The translations under genes and the position numbers were made by a program. Source: Humibacillus xanthopallidus (GTDB taxonomy: Bacteria; Actinomycetota; Actinomycetes; Actinomycetales; Dermatophilaceae). From it: a stretch of DNA of 64,000 bases. Positions 8,626 through 16,811 of this stretch are shown here, in pieces. The notes under the pieces are model-generated. The model had not been told where the DNA came from. It saw nothing but the letters and a program-made list of their open reading frames with translations, and made no database searches. The stretch lies in assembly GCF_006717145.1 (NCBI RefSeq), contig NZ_VFQF01000002.1, positions 620,001 to 684,000 of the forward strand, in the 5' to 3' direction. Position 1 is the stretch's first letter. Each line of letters starts with the position of its first letter.

Positions 8626-10130
8626 TGACCACCGAGGTGATGCGACACGGGGCCGGGCTGTCATCCGTTCCCGGCAGCCTTCGAACACTGGTCGTGGGGG
8701 CCGGGGAGGCCGGAAAGGCGCTGGCGCGTGACCTGCAGCACGTGCCGGACTTCGGGCTGACGCCGATCGGCTTCCTCGACGACGACCCCGCCAAGACGCA
8801 GGTGCGACACCTGCCCGTTCTCGGCACCCTGACCGACCTCCTCCAGGTCTGCACCGCGCACCGGGTCGACGTCGTGGTCTTGGCGATCCCGGGGCTCCCG
8901 GAGGCCGAGGTGCAGCGCCTCGCAACGACCGCGGCCAGGGTCGGCGCGAGTGTCCGACGGCTGCCGTCCTTCGTCCGTCTCCTGCAGCGCGACGTCGTCG
9001 GCACCGACCTGCGCTCTCTCGATGTCGCGACCCTCATCGGGCGCAACGAGGTCCACGTCGCCTCGCCCGAGGCGGCCAGCATCATCCGTGACCGGGTCGT
9101 GCTCGTCACGGGCGCGGGTGGCTCGATCGGGAGCGAGCTGTGCCGTCAGGTCAATGGTTTCGGACCTGCCCGCCTCGTCATGCTCGACCACGACGAGTCC
9201 AACCTCCACCGGCTCCAGCTCGAGCTGCACGGTGAGGCGTTCCTCGACTCACACGACGTGGTCGTGGCCGACATCCGCGATGCGGGCCGGATGCGTCAGG
9301 TCATGGAGGCCTTCCGCCCCCAGGTGGTCTTCCACGCGGCCGCGCTCAAGCACCTGCCGATGCTCGAGGAGCACCCGTGCGAGGGGGTGAAGTCCAACGT
9401 CCAGGGCACCGACAACGTCCTCTGTGCCGCAGTGGACTGCGACGTCGAGCGGTTCGTCGTCATCTCGACCGACAAGGCGGCCGATCCGACCTCCGTCCTC
9501 GGAGCGACGAAGGCGCTCGCGGAGCTCGTCGTCAAGGCCCACACCGGGGGTCGCACCGTCGTGTCGGCTGTGCGCTTCGGCAACGTGCTGGGCAGCCGCG
9601 GGTCGCTGCTACCGGTCCTCGTGGCCCAGATGGCCAACGGACGCGAGGTGACCGTCACCCACCCGGACGTCACCCGCTACTTCATGACGATCGAGGAGGC
9701 CGTCGGCCTCGTGCTGGAGTCCGCCTACCTGACGACGGGAGGCGAGACCTTCGTGCTCGACATGGGGGCGCCGGTGCGCATCGTCGACCTGGTGGCCAGC
9801 TTCGCGCGGCAGCTCGAGGTGCCGGACGTGGGCATCCGCTTCACCGGTCTGCGGCCCGGCGAGAAGCTGCACGAGGCACTCTTCAGCGAGTCCGAGGAGT
9901 GCTTCCCGACGAGCCACCCGCGCATCTTCGCAGCCCGCGCCGTGCGCCCCTGTGGGGACTTCGAGCGACACCTGCACTGGCTCTACGAGGCAGCGGGTCG
10001 CAACGCCGCCGACGAGGTGCGCCGACGGATGGTCGCCGCGCTGCCCGACTTCCGGCCCGACGGCGATGACTCGGCACGGGCTCCGGCTGCAATCCCGTCG
10101 ACGTGGGCGCCGTACCCCGACGACTACTGA
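8625..10130 (+). CDS. NDP-sugar 4,6-dehydratase/epimerase, CapD/PglF type, without the membrane domain
   Basis: A 501-residue protein with two Rossmann domains. The first (TLVVGAGEAGKALARDL ... GFLDDDP) is the CoA-binding-like N-domain of FlaA1/PglF enzymes. The second begins VVLVTGAGGSIGSELCRQ and carries the STDKAADPTSVLGATK active-site region. Most CapD/PglF/WbpM proteins are about 600 residues and start with four membrane helices; those helices are absent here, so this form should be soluble. With the preceding aminotransferase it would make a UDP-4-amino-4,6-dideoxy-HexNAc precursor. The ATG at 8625 has AGGAGGGG upstream; a GTG three bases earlier is the alternative. Confidence 0.9.
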   Translation: MTTEVMRHGAGLSSVPGSLRTLVVGAGEAGKALARDLQHVPDFGLTPIGFLDDDPAKTQVRHLPVLGTLTDLLQVCTAHRVDVVVLAIPGLPEAEVQRLATTAARVGASVRRLPSFVRLLQRDVVGTDLRSLDVATLIGRNEVHVASPEAASIIRDRVVLVTGAGGSIGSELCRQVNGFGPARLVMLDHDESNLHRLQLELHGEAFLDSHDVVVADIRDAGRMRQVMEAFRPQVVFHAAALKHLPMLEEHPCEGVKSNVQGTDNVLCAAVDCDVERFVVISTDKAADPTSVLGATKALAELVVKAHTGGRTVVSAVRFGNVLGSRGSLLPVLVAQMANGREVTVTHPDVTRYFMTIEEAVGLVLESAYLTTGGETFVLDMGAPVRIVDLVASFARQLEVPDVGIRFTGLRPGEKLHEALFSESEECFPTSHPRIFAARAVRPCGDFERHLHWLYEAAGRNAADEVRRRMVAALPDFRPDGDDSARAPAAIPSTWAPYPDDY

Positions 10131-10243
10131 CGACGTCAGGTGGATGCCCGCACAGGCGGACACCCCACGGGGCGACGTGCGGACACGCAACCGCGCGACG
10201 CCACTGCGGACGCACCCGCATCGAGGAATGGACAGGTGACACA

Positions 10244-11710
10244 GTGAGGATCGACGTCATCAGCAGCCGCTCGGCACCCGGGCCGAGTGCGGGGGCCGGC
10301 CCGCGGGCCACCGGCGTAAGGGTCTTCGAGAGCGACGCACTCCGCGCCGACCGGGCGCTTGTCGGCTCCCTGGAGTCGGCCACGTCCGACATGGACCTCG
10401 CCGCGCCACCGGTCGTCCTGCCGGACTTCCACCACAAGTCGGCCATGGAGATGCCCTCGAGCATCGCTGTTGCGACGGTGGGCACGATCAGGCCGACGCT
10501 GACCAGCTCGTCGGTCAACTGCGGGATGGCCCTGATGACCCTCGACTGCGACCGTCCCTCCGACGCCGCGGTGAGCGAGTTCTACCGACGGGTGCGCGAG
10601 CGTTACCCATATCCCACGACGAGACGGCGCGACCTCAGCCGCCGAGACGTCATCGACGCCGCCGTCGGCGGGGGCGAGTTCGCCGTCGACCGCTACGGCG
10701 TGGACGCGCTTGAGCTGGAGCGGGTCGAGGAGCACGGTCGTCTGGACCTCACGCGCTGGGGTGGCTCCGATCGACTCGTCTCCGAGGTGCCTGCCCTCAC
10801 GTGGCAGCTGGCCCGGATGCGGTTCGGCACGGTCGGTCCGAGCAACCACTTCGTCGAGCTGCAGGAGGTCGAAGAGATCCTCGACCCACGGGCCGCCGAG
10901 CTGCTCGGTGTCCGCCAGGGTCAGGTGACGCTGCAGTACCACGCCGGAGGTGGCGTGCTCACCGGGGAGATCGGCCACCTCTTCGCGCGGCGCAAGGACA
11001 CCAAACGGATCATGCAGGCTGCCATGGCGGTGCAGAAGCCGCTGTTCCACCTCGCCACCGCCCGCTCGGTCGAGCAGGTGCGCGAGCGGATGCGGCTCTT
11101 CTTCACCGTGGCGACACCGCCCGTCTCCCTCGACTCCGACGAGGGACAGCGGCTCATGCTCGCCAACGCCGCAGCCATGAACTACGGCTACGCCTTCCGC
11201 ATGACGACCTACCACGCCCTGCGGCAGATCGCGGCGGCCGTCTTCGGTGGGGCTCGTGGGCGACTCGTCGTCGACTCGCCGCACAACTCGATCTACGAGG
11301 AGGAGATCGAGGGCACGACGGCGGTCGTCCACCGCCACAACTCGTGCCGCGCCTACCCCGCGTCGCGGATGAGGCCGGGCACGACGTTCGCTCAGACGGG
11401 CCAGGCGGTGCTCCTGCCCGGGACCCATCGCACGTCGTCCTACCTCGCGGTCGCGGGCGGCTCGAGCGGTGCCAGCCTGCACTCGGCCTGCCACGGGGCG
11501 GGGACCGTGATCGACCAGTTCGCCCGGGACGGCTCCTCCGGCCCCGATCGCGAGGGTCGGCACACCCTGAGGTTCGGCTACTCGGACACCGCGCCGGCGC
11601 ACTGCGCGCACCTCGACGACGCCGGGGTGAATGCGGCGATGTCGGTGCTGTCGGGCCACGGGATCGTACGGCCGGTAGCCCGGCTGCGTCCCTTCGCGGT
11701 GCTGCACTAG
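10244..11710 (+). CDS. Divergent RtcB-family protein inside the polysaccharide locus
   Basis: A 488-residue protein whose motifs line up in order with the RNA ligase RtcB. They are LPDFHHKSAMEMPSS, the SSVNCGM block, FGTVGPSNHFVEL, QYHAGGG, PHNSIYEEE, LLPGTHRTSSYLAV and SACHGAGTVI. By this alignment the guanylated histidine is kept (His417), as are likely metal ligands Cys93, His202, His233 and His347. The aspartate of the usual VDIGCGM motif is Ser90, and conserved arginines of the GSRG and HGAGR motifs are lost. Canonical RtcB joins 3'-phosphate and 5'-OH RNA ends using GTP and Mn. Ligase activity here is doubtful. The GTG at 10244 has AGGTGA upstream. Its neighbours on both sides are sugar genes, which suggests recruitment to that pathway. 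Confidence 0.82.
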   Translation: MRIDVISSRSAPGPSAGAGPRATGVRVFESDALRADRALVGSLESATSDMDLAAPPVVLPDFHHKSAMEMPSSIAVATVGTIRPTLTSSSVNCGMALMTLDCDRPSDAAVSEFYRRVRERYPYPTTRRRDLSRRDVIDAAVGGGEFAVDRYGVDALELERVEEHGRLDLTRWGGSDRLVSEVPALTWQLARMRFGTVGPSNHFVELQEVEEILDPRAAELLGVRQGQVTLQYHAGGGVLTGEIGHLFARRKDTKRIMQAAMAVQKPLFHLATARSVEQVRERMRLFFTVATPPVSLDSDEGQRLMLANAAAMNYGYAFRMTTYHALRQIAAAVFGGARGRLVVDSPHNSIYEEEIEGTTAVVHRHNSCRAYPASRMRPGTTFAQTGQAVLLPGTHRTSSYLAVAGGSSGASLHSACHGAGTVIDQFARDGSSGPDREGRHTLRFGYSDTAPAHCAHLDDAGVNAAMSVLSGHGIVRPVARLRPFAVLH

Positions 11711-11724
11711 GGAAGGGGAGCACG

Positions 11725-13125
11725 ATGCGGATGGAAGAGGCAGTGCGCCGCCTGATCGGCGGGTACTGGTGGTTGCTGCTGCTGTGCACGACCGTGGGGG
11801 CCGTTGGCGCCGCCGGGTATGCCGTGCACCAGCCCCCGCAGTACCAAGCCGTGGCGCGGGTCCAGATGTCGGGCGGGTTCGCCAGCTCGAACGTCGAGGC
11901 GGACGCCGTCACGCAGTGGCTCCAGGGAATCGTCACCAGCCCGGGGCTCGTGCAGACGGCGATGACCGCGGCTGGAGTGCTCGGTGACCCCGGGGTCTTC
12001 GCGGACCAGTCGATCAGCGTGCGACGCATCGGCGTGTCCTCGGTCAACGACGTGGTGGTCAGCACTCCTGAGCGCGGCCAGTCACTCGCGGTGGCCAAGG
12101 CCCTCGTCGCAGGAGCGACGCGCTACTCCAACCGGGCGCGCGAGAGCGACCTCGAGCGGACGCACTCGTTGACCCAGCAGATCGACAGGCTCACGGCAGA
12201 CCAGGGGCGACTCATCAAGGCTCTGGCCACGGCTTCGCCCGGTGCCGTCCTCGAGCTGCAGGCCCGCCTCAGTGCGAGCCAGCCGACACTGGCCGATCTC
12301 CTGCGTCAGAGAGCCGACCTCGTGACGGCGACGGCCGCCCGCTCCTCGATCGGGGTGCTGGATCCTCCGCACCCGGTGGACGATCCCGTCGTGCTGTCCC
12401 CGGTCCAGCTCGGCTGCCTCGGAGCCCTCGCCGGGTTGATCGTGGGACTCGGCATCGCCGCCCTGCTCGAGATGGCGCGCCCCCGGGTCCGTGGAGCCAG
12501 CTGGGTCGCTGAGGACCTCGGGGTGCCCCTGCTCATCACGTTGCCACGTCGGTCGCTCACGCATCCCCGGACGCTGGAGGCCCTCCACGAACTGTGCGTG
12601 GAGCTGTCGCTGACCTTGCGACGGCATCCCCGTGGAAGGGTGCTCCTGCTCGCCGTGGAGCCCCGCGGCTCCGATCGGGTCGCCCGCCTGGCAGCCGAGC
12701 TGAGCAGGTCCACGCGGCTGCCCATCGTGGCGGGCGTCGACGCTCTCACACAGGCTGACGGGTCGCTCGACCCCGAGCTCGGCCCCGACTCCGAGATCCT
12801 CGTCGTGGCCGTCGCTCCCGTCGTCGTGAGCCGGCGCCGGCTCGACGCCTTCGCGGCACGCGCCGCCGCCCGCGGCTGGCCCGTGCTCGGCGTGGTCATC
12901 ATCCGAGGCCGACGGATCCGCGGCTGGTCCGAGTTCCCCGCCGCCGCCCCGGCGGCTGCTCATGCCGACGGTGTTGCTCGAGGACGGTCCGCGGTGACCG
13001 TGCGCGAGCGTGACCTGGTCCCCGGCGTTCCCCACGTCATCGCCTCGTCAACCCATCGACAGCTGAACGGGCGCTCCGACGGCCGGCCCGGTGCCGCGAC
13101 GCAGCTGAAAGGCGTGGAGTCGTGA
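11725..13125 (+). CDS. Wzz/YveK-like chain-length determinant protein
   Basis: A 466-residue membrane protein. A short N-terminal cytoplasmic segment leads to a first helix (YWWLLLLCTTVGAVGAAGYAV). An extracytoplasmic region with coiled-coil character follows, then a second helix near residues 225-250 (LGCLGALAGLIVGLGIAALLE). The cytoplasmic tail resembles a degenerate BY-kinase-like domain but lacks an evident Walker A motif. Such proteins set polysaccharide length with a Wzy polymerase, which is present downstream. GGAAGGGGAG lies four bases before the ATG. The stop shares its last base with the next ATG. Confidence 0.85.
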   Translation: MRMEEAVRRLIGGYWWLLLLCTTVGAVGAAGYAVHQPPQYQAVARVQMSGGFASSNVEADAVTQWLQGIVTSPGLVQTAMTAAGVLGDPGVFADQSISVRRIGVSSVNDVVVSTPERGQSLAVAKALVAGATRYSNRARESDLERTHSLTQQIDRLTADQGRLIKALATASPGAVLELQARLSASQPTLADLLRQRADLVTATAARSSIGVLDPPHPVDDPVVLSPVQLGCLGALAGLIVGLGIAALLEMARPRVRGASWVAEDLGVPLLITLPRRSLTHPRTLEALHELCVELSLTLRRHPRGRVLLLAVEPRGSDRVARLAAELSRSTRLPIVAGVDALTQADGSLDPELGPDSEILVVAVAPVVVSRRRLDAFAARAAARGWPVLGVVIIRGRRIRGWSEFPAAAPAAAHADGVARGRSAVTVRERDLVPGVPHVIASSTHRQLNGRSDGRPGAATQLKGVES

Positions 13126-14192
13126 TGTCACTGCGGACCAGCATGTGCGGGCTCACCGTGGACATCGGCGCATCGACCCCCCGGTGGTCGCGTCTCGTCG
13201 AGCGCGCCCTGGGCGGCCCGACCGTCGCTGCCGATGACGACTCGGCTGCGAAGGCCGCCGACCTGGTGATCCACATCGAGGACTCGCGGAGCCCGTTCCC
13301 GGTGGGCGGGCTGGCGCCCGTGACCCGTGGCGCCTGGGCCGGCGACGGCACGGTCGTGCTCGAGGACGCGTGCGGGAGCGGGGTCGACCTGCGACTGCAG
13401 GTGCTACCGCCTCTCCTCGTCGTGACGGCGCGACCTCGGCCTGCGGCTCGGCACCGTCTGCTGCGGGCGGCCGCCCCGGGCCGCACCGAGCTGCTGCATC
13501 GGGCAGCGGTCCTGCAGTTCCCCGCGCTCTGGTGGGCCGGCTGCACCGGAGCGGTGCCGCTCCACGTCTCGGCGGCCCAGGTCGGCGAGCTCGGTGTCGC
13601 CCTCGCGGGCGCCGGTGGGGTGGGCAAGTCGACACTGCTCGGCACGCTGCTGCCCGCGCAGGGTCGACCGGTGAGCGACAACGTGTGCGTGTGGGACGGT
13701 CGCACCCTGTGGGCGCTTCCCGAGCCGCGGCGCGTGACTCCCGACACCGTCGAGCCCGGGCAGCCCGCGCAGCCCGGGGGCAGGACGAGCGAGCGGTCAC
13801 GCCACGGTCGGATGCCGCACGGACGAGAGGAGAGAGAATGGGCGTCGCGTCAGCCAGGAGTCGAGCCCTCTCTCGTGCTCGTCGTCACGCGAGGCACCGG
13901 CAACAGTCCCTCGGTCGCCCCGGTGACCGAGCACCGGTGCGCGCGGATGCTGGTCGGCGGCACGTATGCCGCGGGTGAGCTGGGCCGCTACTGGGCCTTC
14001 GCCGCCACCCTGGCGCTCGCCACCGGGATCGGGCCGGCCCACCCCCCGGTGACCCAGGCGGCCGAACGGCTGTCTGCTGCAGTGCCCTGCGTACGCGTGG
14101 AGCTGGCGGGTCGTAGGACCTCCGTCCCGCTCGTCGAGCTCGTCGAGCGGGCCGCCGCGCTCGCTCGACCATTGACGGGGTCGGTGCGATGA
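13125..14192 (+). CDS. HprK-like P-loop protein of polysaccharide loci
   Basis: A 355-residue protein with a good Walker A motif (GAGGVGKST, about residues 162-170) followed by a short SDNVCVWDG segment. That order of P-loop and acidic strand is seen in HPr kinase/phosphorylase-like proteins often found in actinobacterial polysaccharide and peptide clusters. The N-terminal 150 residues show no domain I recognise. The likely role is a kinase or ATPase acting within the locus; the substrate is unknown. The start overlaps the Wzz-like gene (GTG at 13122 or ATG at 13125), and the end overlaps the GT4 gene by 4 bp. Confidence 0.68.
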   Translation: MSLRTSMCGLTVDIGASTPRWSRLVERALGGPTVAADDDSAAKAADLVIHIEDSRSPFPVGGLAPVTRGAWAGDGTVVLEDACGSGVDLRLQVLPPLLVVTARPRPAARHRLLRAAAPGRTELLHRAAVLQFPALWWAGCTGAVPLHVSAAQVGELGVALAGAGGVGKSTLLGTLLPAQGRPVSDNVCVWDGRTLWALPEPRRVTPDTVEPGQPAQPGGRTSERSRHGRMPHGREEREWASRQPGVEPSLVLVVTRGTGNSPSVAPVTEHRCARMLVGGTYAAGELGRYWAFAATLALATGIGPAHPPVTQAAERLSAAVPCVRVELAGRRTSVPLVELVERAAALARPLTGSVR

Positions 14193-15370
14193 GGCAGAAG
14201 GTCGCCCACGTCATCACTCGCTGCATGGCCGGCGCCGGAGGGGTCGCCGTGCGGGGCGCCGTCAGCCTTCCGAGTGACCGCTACGAGAGCACGCTCGTCG
14301 TGGGCTCCGGCGACGGGCTGCTCGACGTGGCGCGGGCCCATGGCATCGACGTCGTCGTCGTGCCGGAGCTGGTGGCCCCGATCCGCCCGACCCACGATGC
14401 GCAGGCGCTGGCCTCTCTCGTGGCGCTCATGAGGTCGAGGAACTTCGACGTCGTCCACACCCACAGCGCGAAAGCCGGTGTGCTCGGTCGCGTCGCGGCG
14501 TCGCGGGTGCGCACTCCGAGGATCGTGCACACCCTGCACGGCTTCCCGTGGCACGACTTCCAGAGGGCACCGGTGCGGCGCACCTACATCCGCATCGAGC
14601 AGGAGCTCTCGCGGATCACGGACGCCTACCTCGCGGTCGGCACCGCCGTCGCGGTCGAGGCCGTGAGACGAGGGATCGCGCGACCGGAACAGATCACGAC
14701 GATCGGGCCGGCCGTCGAGCGCACGCAGATCCTGGCGTCGCCATGGACCCGGGCCCGGGCCCGGTCTGCCCTGGGCCTGGGTCCGAACGATCTCGTCGTC
14801 GGCACCGTGGGGCGCCTCGACTACCAGAAGGCCCCTGAGGTCATGCTCGAGGCCGTGAAGCGCGCCACGACGTCGCCGACGCTGGTGTGGGTGGGCGGAG
14901 GGTCGCTCCTCGAGGAGGCGGCACGCCGATGTCGGCAGCTGGGGATCGAGGACCGCGTGCTGCTGCTCGGGAACCGCGAGGACGTGGCGGACCTGCTGCC
15001 GGCCTTCGACGTCTTCGCGATGTCGAGCCGCTACGAAGGACTCCCGTGTGCGGTCGTGGAAGCCCAGGACTGCGGGATACCTGTCGTCGCCACCTGCGTC
15101 AACGCGGTCTCCGACGTCGTCGTGCCCGGTGTCACCGGCCTGCTCGTCCGGCCGGAGCAGCCGGCGCAGCTGGCGAGGGCGATCGACTTCGCACTCACGC
15201 ATCCGAGAGACGCGGCCCGGTGGGTCGTGGCGGCTCGCGAGCAGCTCGGTCAACGATACGACTCGAGCACGCTCGGCTCGACGTTGTGCGACGTCTACGA
15301 GCTCGCACCCGTTGCGAGGCGGCCCCGGCCGGCGCCGGGCCACGCCCCGCCATCGGCGGTGCCAGCATGA
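14189..15370 (+). CDS. Glycosyltransferase family 4 (GT-B)
   Basis: A 393-residue GT-B glycosyltransferase. The acceptor domain holds the stretch VVHTHSAKAGVLGRVAA and HTLHGFPWHDF. The donor domain has VGTVGRLDYQKAPEVMLEA and the E-x7-E motif region (SSRYEGLPCAVVEAQDCGIPVVAT). It would add a nucleotide-activated sugar to the lipid-linked oligosaccharide on the cytoplasmic face. It is the only clear glycosyltransferase between the priming enzyme and the polymerase, so either the repeat unit is short or other transferases lie elsewhere. It overlaps both neighbours by 4 bp (ATGA). Confidence 0.92.
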   Translation: MRQKVAHVITRCMAGAGGVAVRGAVSLPSDRYESTLVVGSGDGLLDVARAHGIDVVVVPELVAPIRPTHDAQALASLVALMRSRNFDVVHTHSAKAGVLGRVAASRVRTPRIVHTLHGFPWHDFQRAPVRRTYIRIEQELSRITDAYLAVGTAVAVEAVRRGIARPEQITTIGPAVERTQILASPWTRARARSALGLGPNDLVVGTVGRLDYQKAPEVMLEAVKRATTSPTLVWVGGGSLLEEAARRCRQLGIEDRVLLLGNREDVADLLPAFDVFAMSSRYEGLPCAVVEAQDCGIPVVATCVNAVSDVVVPGVTGLLVRPEQPAQLARAIDFALTHPRDAARWVVAAREQLGQRYDSSTLGSTLCDVYELAPVARRPRPAPGHAPPSAVPA

Positions 15371-15783
15371 CGGCGGTCGCCGCTGCCCTGCGACTGCTCG
15401 TGCCGGCAGGCACCCCCGTCATCTCGGTGACGGAGGCTACGTCGAGCGCCCCTCTGCCCTCAGTGCCCTCACCGGGTGTCGTCGTGGTCATCGACGAGCG
15501 ACCACTGGGTCGGGCCCGTGCGCGCCGGGTGGCACGCGAGCGTGGGATCGTCGTGGACCGGGAGCTGCTCGCCCTCCCCACGACCTCGGGCGCGACCTTC
15601 ATCGCCGAGGACGCCCCGGAGAGCCTCGGGTGGCTCTGGCACAGTTTCGTCACCGTGCCTCCTGGCCGCAGCCGGGGAGCCGCGGGTCTCAGCCTCATCG
15701 CACGCTCGTCCCGCGGCTCGGCACTGCTGCGCGTCGTCGGGCGGCTCGTGGGGACGCGGCTGCTGATCGGACACCGACCGTGA
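15367..15783 (+). CDS. Hypothetical 138-residue protein in the polysaccharide operon
   Basis: I do not recognise this protein. It has no clear membrane helix or signal peptide; the middle reads VVVIDERPLGRARARRVARERGIVV and the end is basic and hydrophobic (GLSLIARSSRGSALLRVVGRLVGTRLLIG). It starts at an ATG overlapping the GT4 stop by 4 bp, and its own stop overlaps the GTG of the APH-fold gene. This makes a real translated gene likely. It may work with the downstream kinase-like protein, but that rests on position alone. Confidence 0.6.
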   Translation: MTAVAAALRLLVPAGTPVISVTEATSSAPLPSVPSPGVVVVIDERPLGRARARRVARERGIVVDRELLALPTTSGATFIAEDAPESLGWLWHSFVTVPPGRSRGAAGLSLIARSSRGSALLRVVGRLVGTRLLIGHRP

Positions 15784-15815
15784 GCGCGGCGAGCGCGGTG
15801 AGCGCGGTGAGCGCC
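15780..15815 (+). repeat. 9-bp tandem repeat spanning the start of the APH-fold gene
   Basis: Four near-identical 9-bp units based on GTGAGCGCG encode Ser-Ala-rich triplets at the very N-terminus. Three of the four units begin with GTG in frame. Slippage would lengthen or shorten the protein in steps of three residues without breaking the frame. Confidence 0.75.
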
Positions 15816-16811
15816 GCACGCGGGGCTCAGTCCCTGCCGTCCCTCGTCGAGCGCATCGTGGCGGAGCACCTGCCGGGCGTGCCCGTGCGACTCGCGCTCG
15901 TGTCGCTCTCCCGCGACCCCAACCCCAAGACCGTCCTGCTGGCTCTGCCGGTACCCGGCGAAGCACCTGCTCTCGCCGTCAAGGTGGGCTTCACGGACAC
16001 GGCGCGTCACGCGGTGCGAGCCGAGGCGCGCGCTCTCCTCGACCTGGAGCAGCTGGACCCCGACCGCCTCGGCGCAACCGTCCCGCAGTGCATGCAGCTG
16101 CGAGAGGAGCCCGGACTGACGGCGCTCGTGACCACGGCGGCGGCTGGCCGACCGATGGCCACCGACTACCACCTGTGGGGTCACACCTCGCGGTGTCGCA
16201 GCGTGGAGCGGGACTTCGCCGCCGCGGGATCCTGGCTGACGGGCCTGGCGCGGATTCGCGGTGACTCCTCGCCGGTGACGGCACCGGTGGGCCAGCAGCT
16301 GGTGCAGAGGTGGCCGGACGACGAGGTGGCGGCGAAGGCCTGCGCCGCGTGCGCTGACGTGGAGGACCGGCTGTCCGGGCTGGGCCACCGGTCCGACGGG
16401 GTCACGCACGGGGACTTCTGGGCCGGCAACCTCCTCCGAGACCCGCAGCTCGTGTCCGGCGTCGTCGACTGGGAGAGAGCGCATTTCGGGGCTGACCCCC
16501 TGTGGGACCGGGTGCGCTTCGCCCTGGCCTATACCCTCTACCTCGACCGTCACACGCCGCGCGGGCGAGCGGTGCGCGGCCACGGCGGGTTGCGCGCCGG
16601 CCGGCCGGGGGAGCCGGTGCGCTACCTGCTGCGCTCGTCAGGGTGGTATGCCGCGTGCGTGGCCGACTTCGTCGCGGGCGGGCTGCCACCCCGGGGCAGG
16701 ACGGCCTGGCGAGAAGCGGTGCTCGTCGGGCTCGCGCAGATCGCCGCGGAGAGCGACGAGCCGGCTTTCGCCCGACTGCACGTCGAGCTGCTCGCGGAGC
16801 TGGCCCCATGA
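15780..16811 (+). CDS. APH/choline-kinase-fold phosphotransferase
   Basis: A 343-residue protein of the aminoglycoside phosphotransferase fold. The catalytic loop is HGDFWAGNLL and the metal-binding aspartate lies in VVDWERAHFGADPLWD; the N-lobe lysine appears in LAVKVGF. In polysaccharide loci such kinases are thought to phosphorylate a sugar or alcohol rather than an antibiotic, and that is my inference here. The first 36 bases are four copies of a 9-bp unit (GTGAGCGCG and variants) carrying three in-frame GTG codons at 15780, 15798 and 15807. The true start is therefore uncertain; 15780 gives a 4-bp overlap with the preceding stop. Confidence 0.8.
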   Translation: MSAASAVSAVSAARGAQSLPSLVERIVAEHLPGVPVRLALVSLSRDPNPKTVLLALPVPGEAPALAVKVGFTDTARHAVRAEARALLDLEQLDPDRLGATVPQCMQLREEPGLTALVTTAAAGRPMATDYHLWGHTSRCRSVERDFAAAGSWLTGLARIRGDSSPVTAPVGQQLVQRWPDDEVAAKACAACADVEDRLSGLGHRSDGVTHGDFWAGNLLRDPQLVSGVVDWERAHFGADPLWDRVRFALAYTLYLDRHTPRGRAVRGHGGLRAGRPGEPVRYLLRSSGWYAACVADFVAGGLPPRGRTAWREAVLVGLAQIAAESDEPAFARLHVELLAELAP

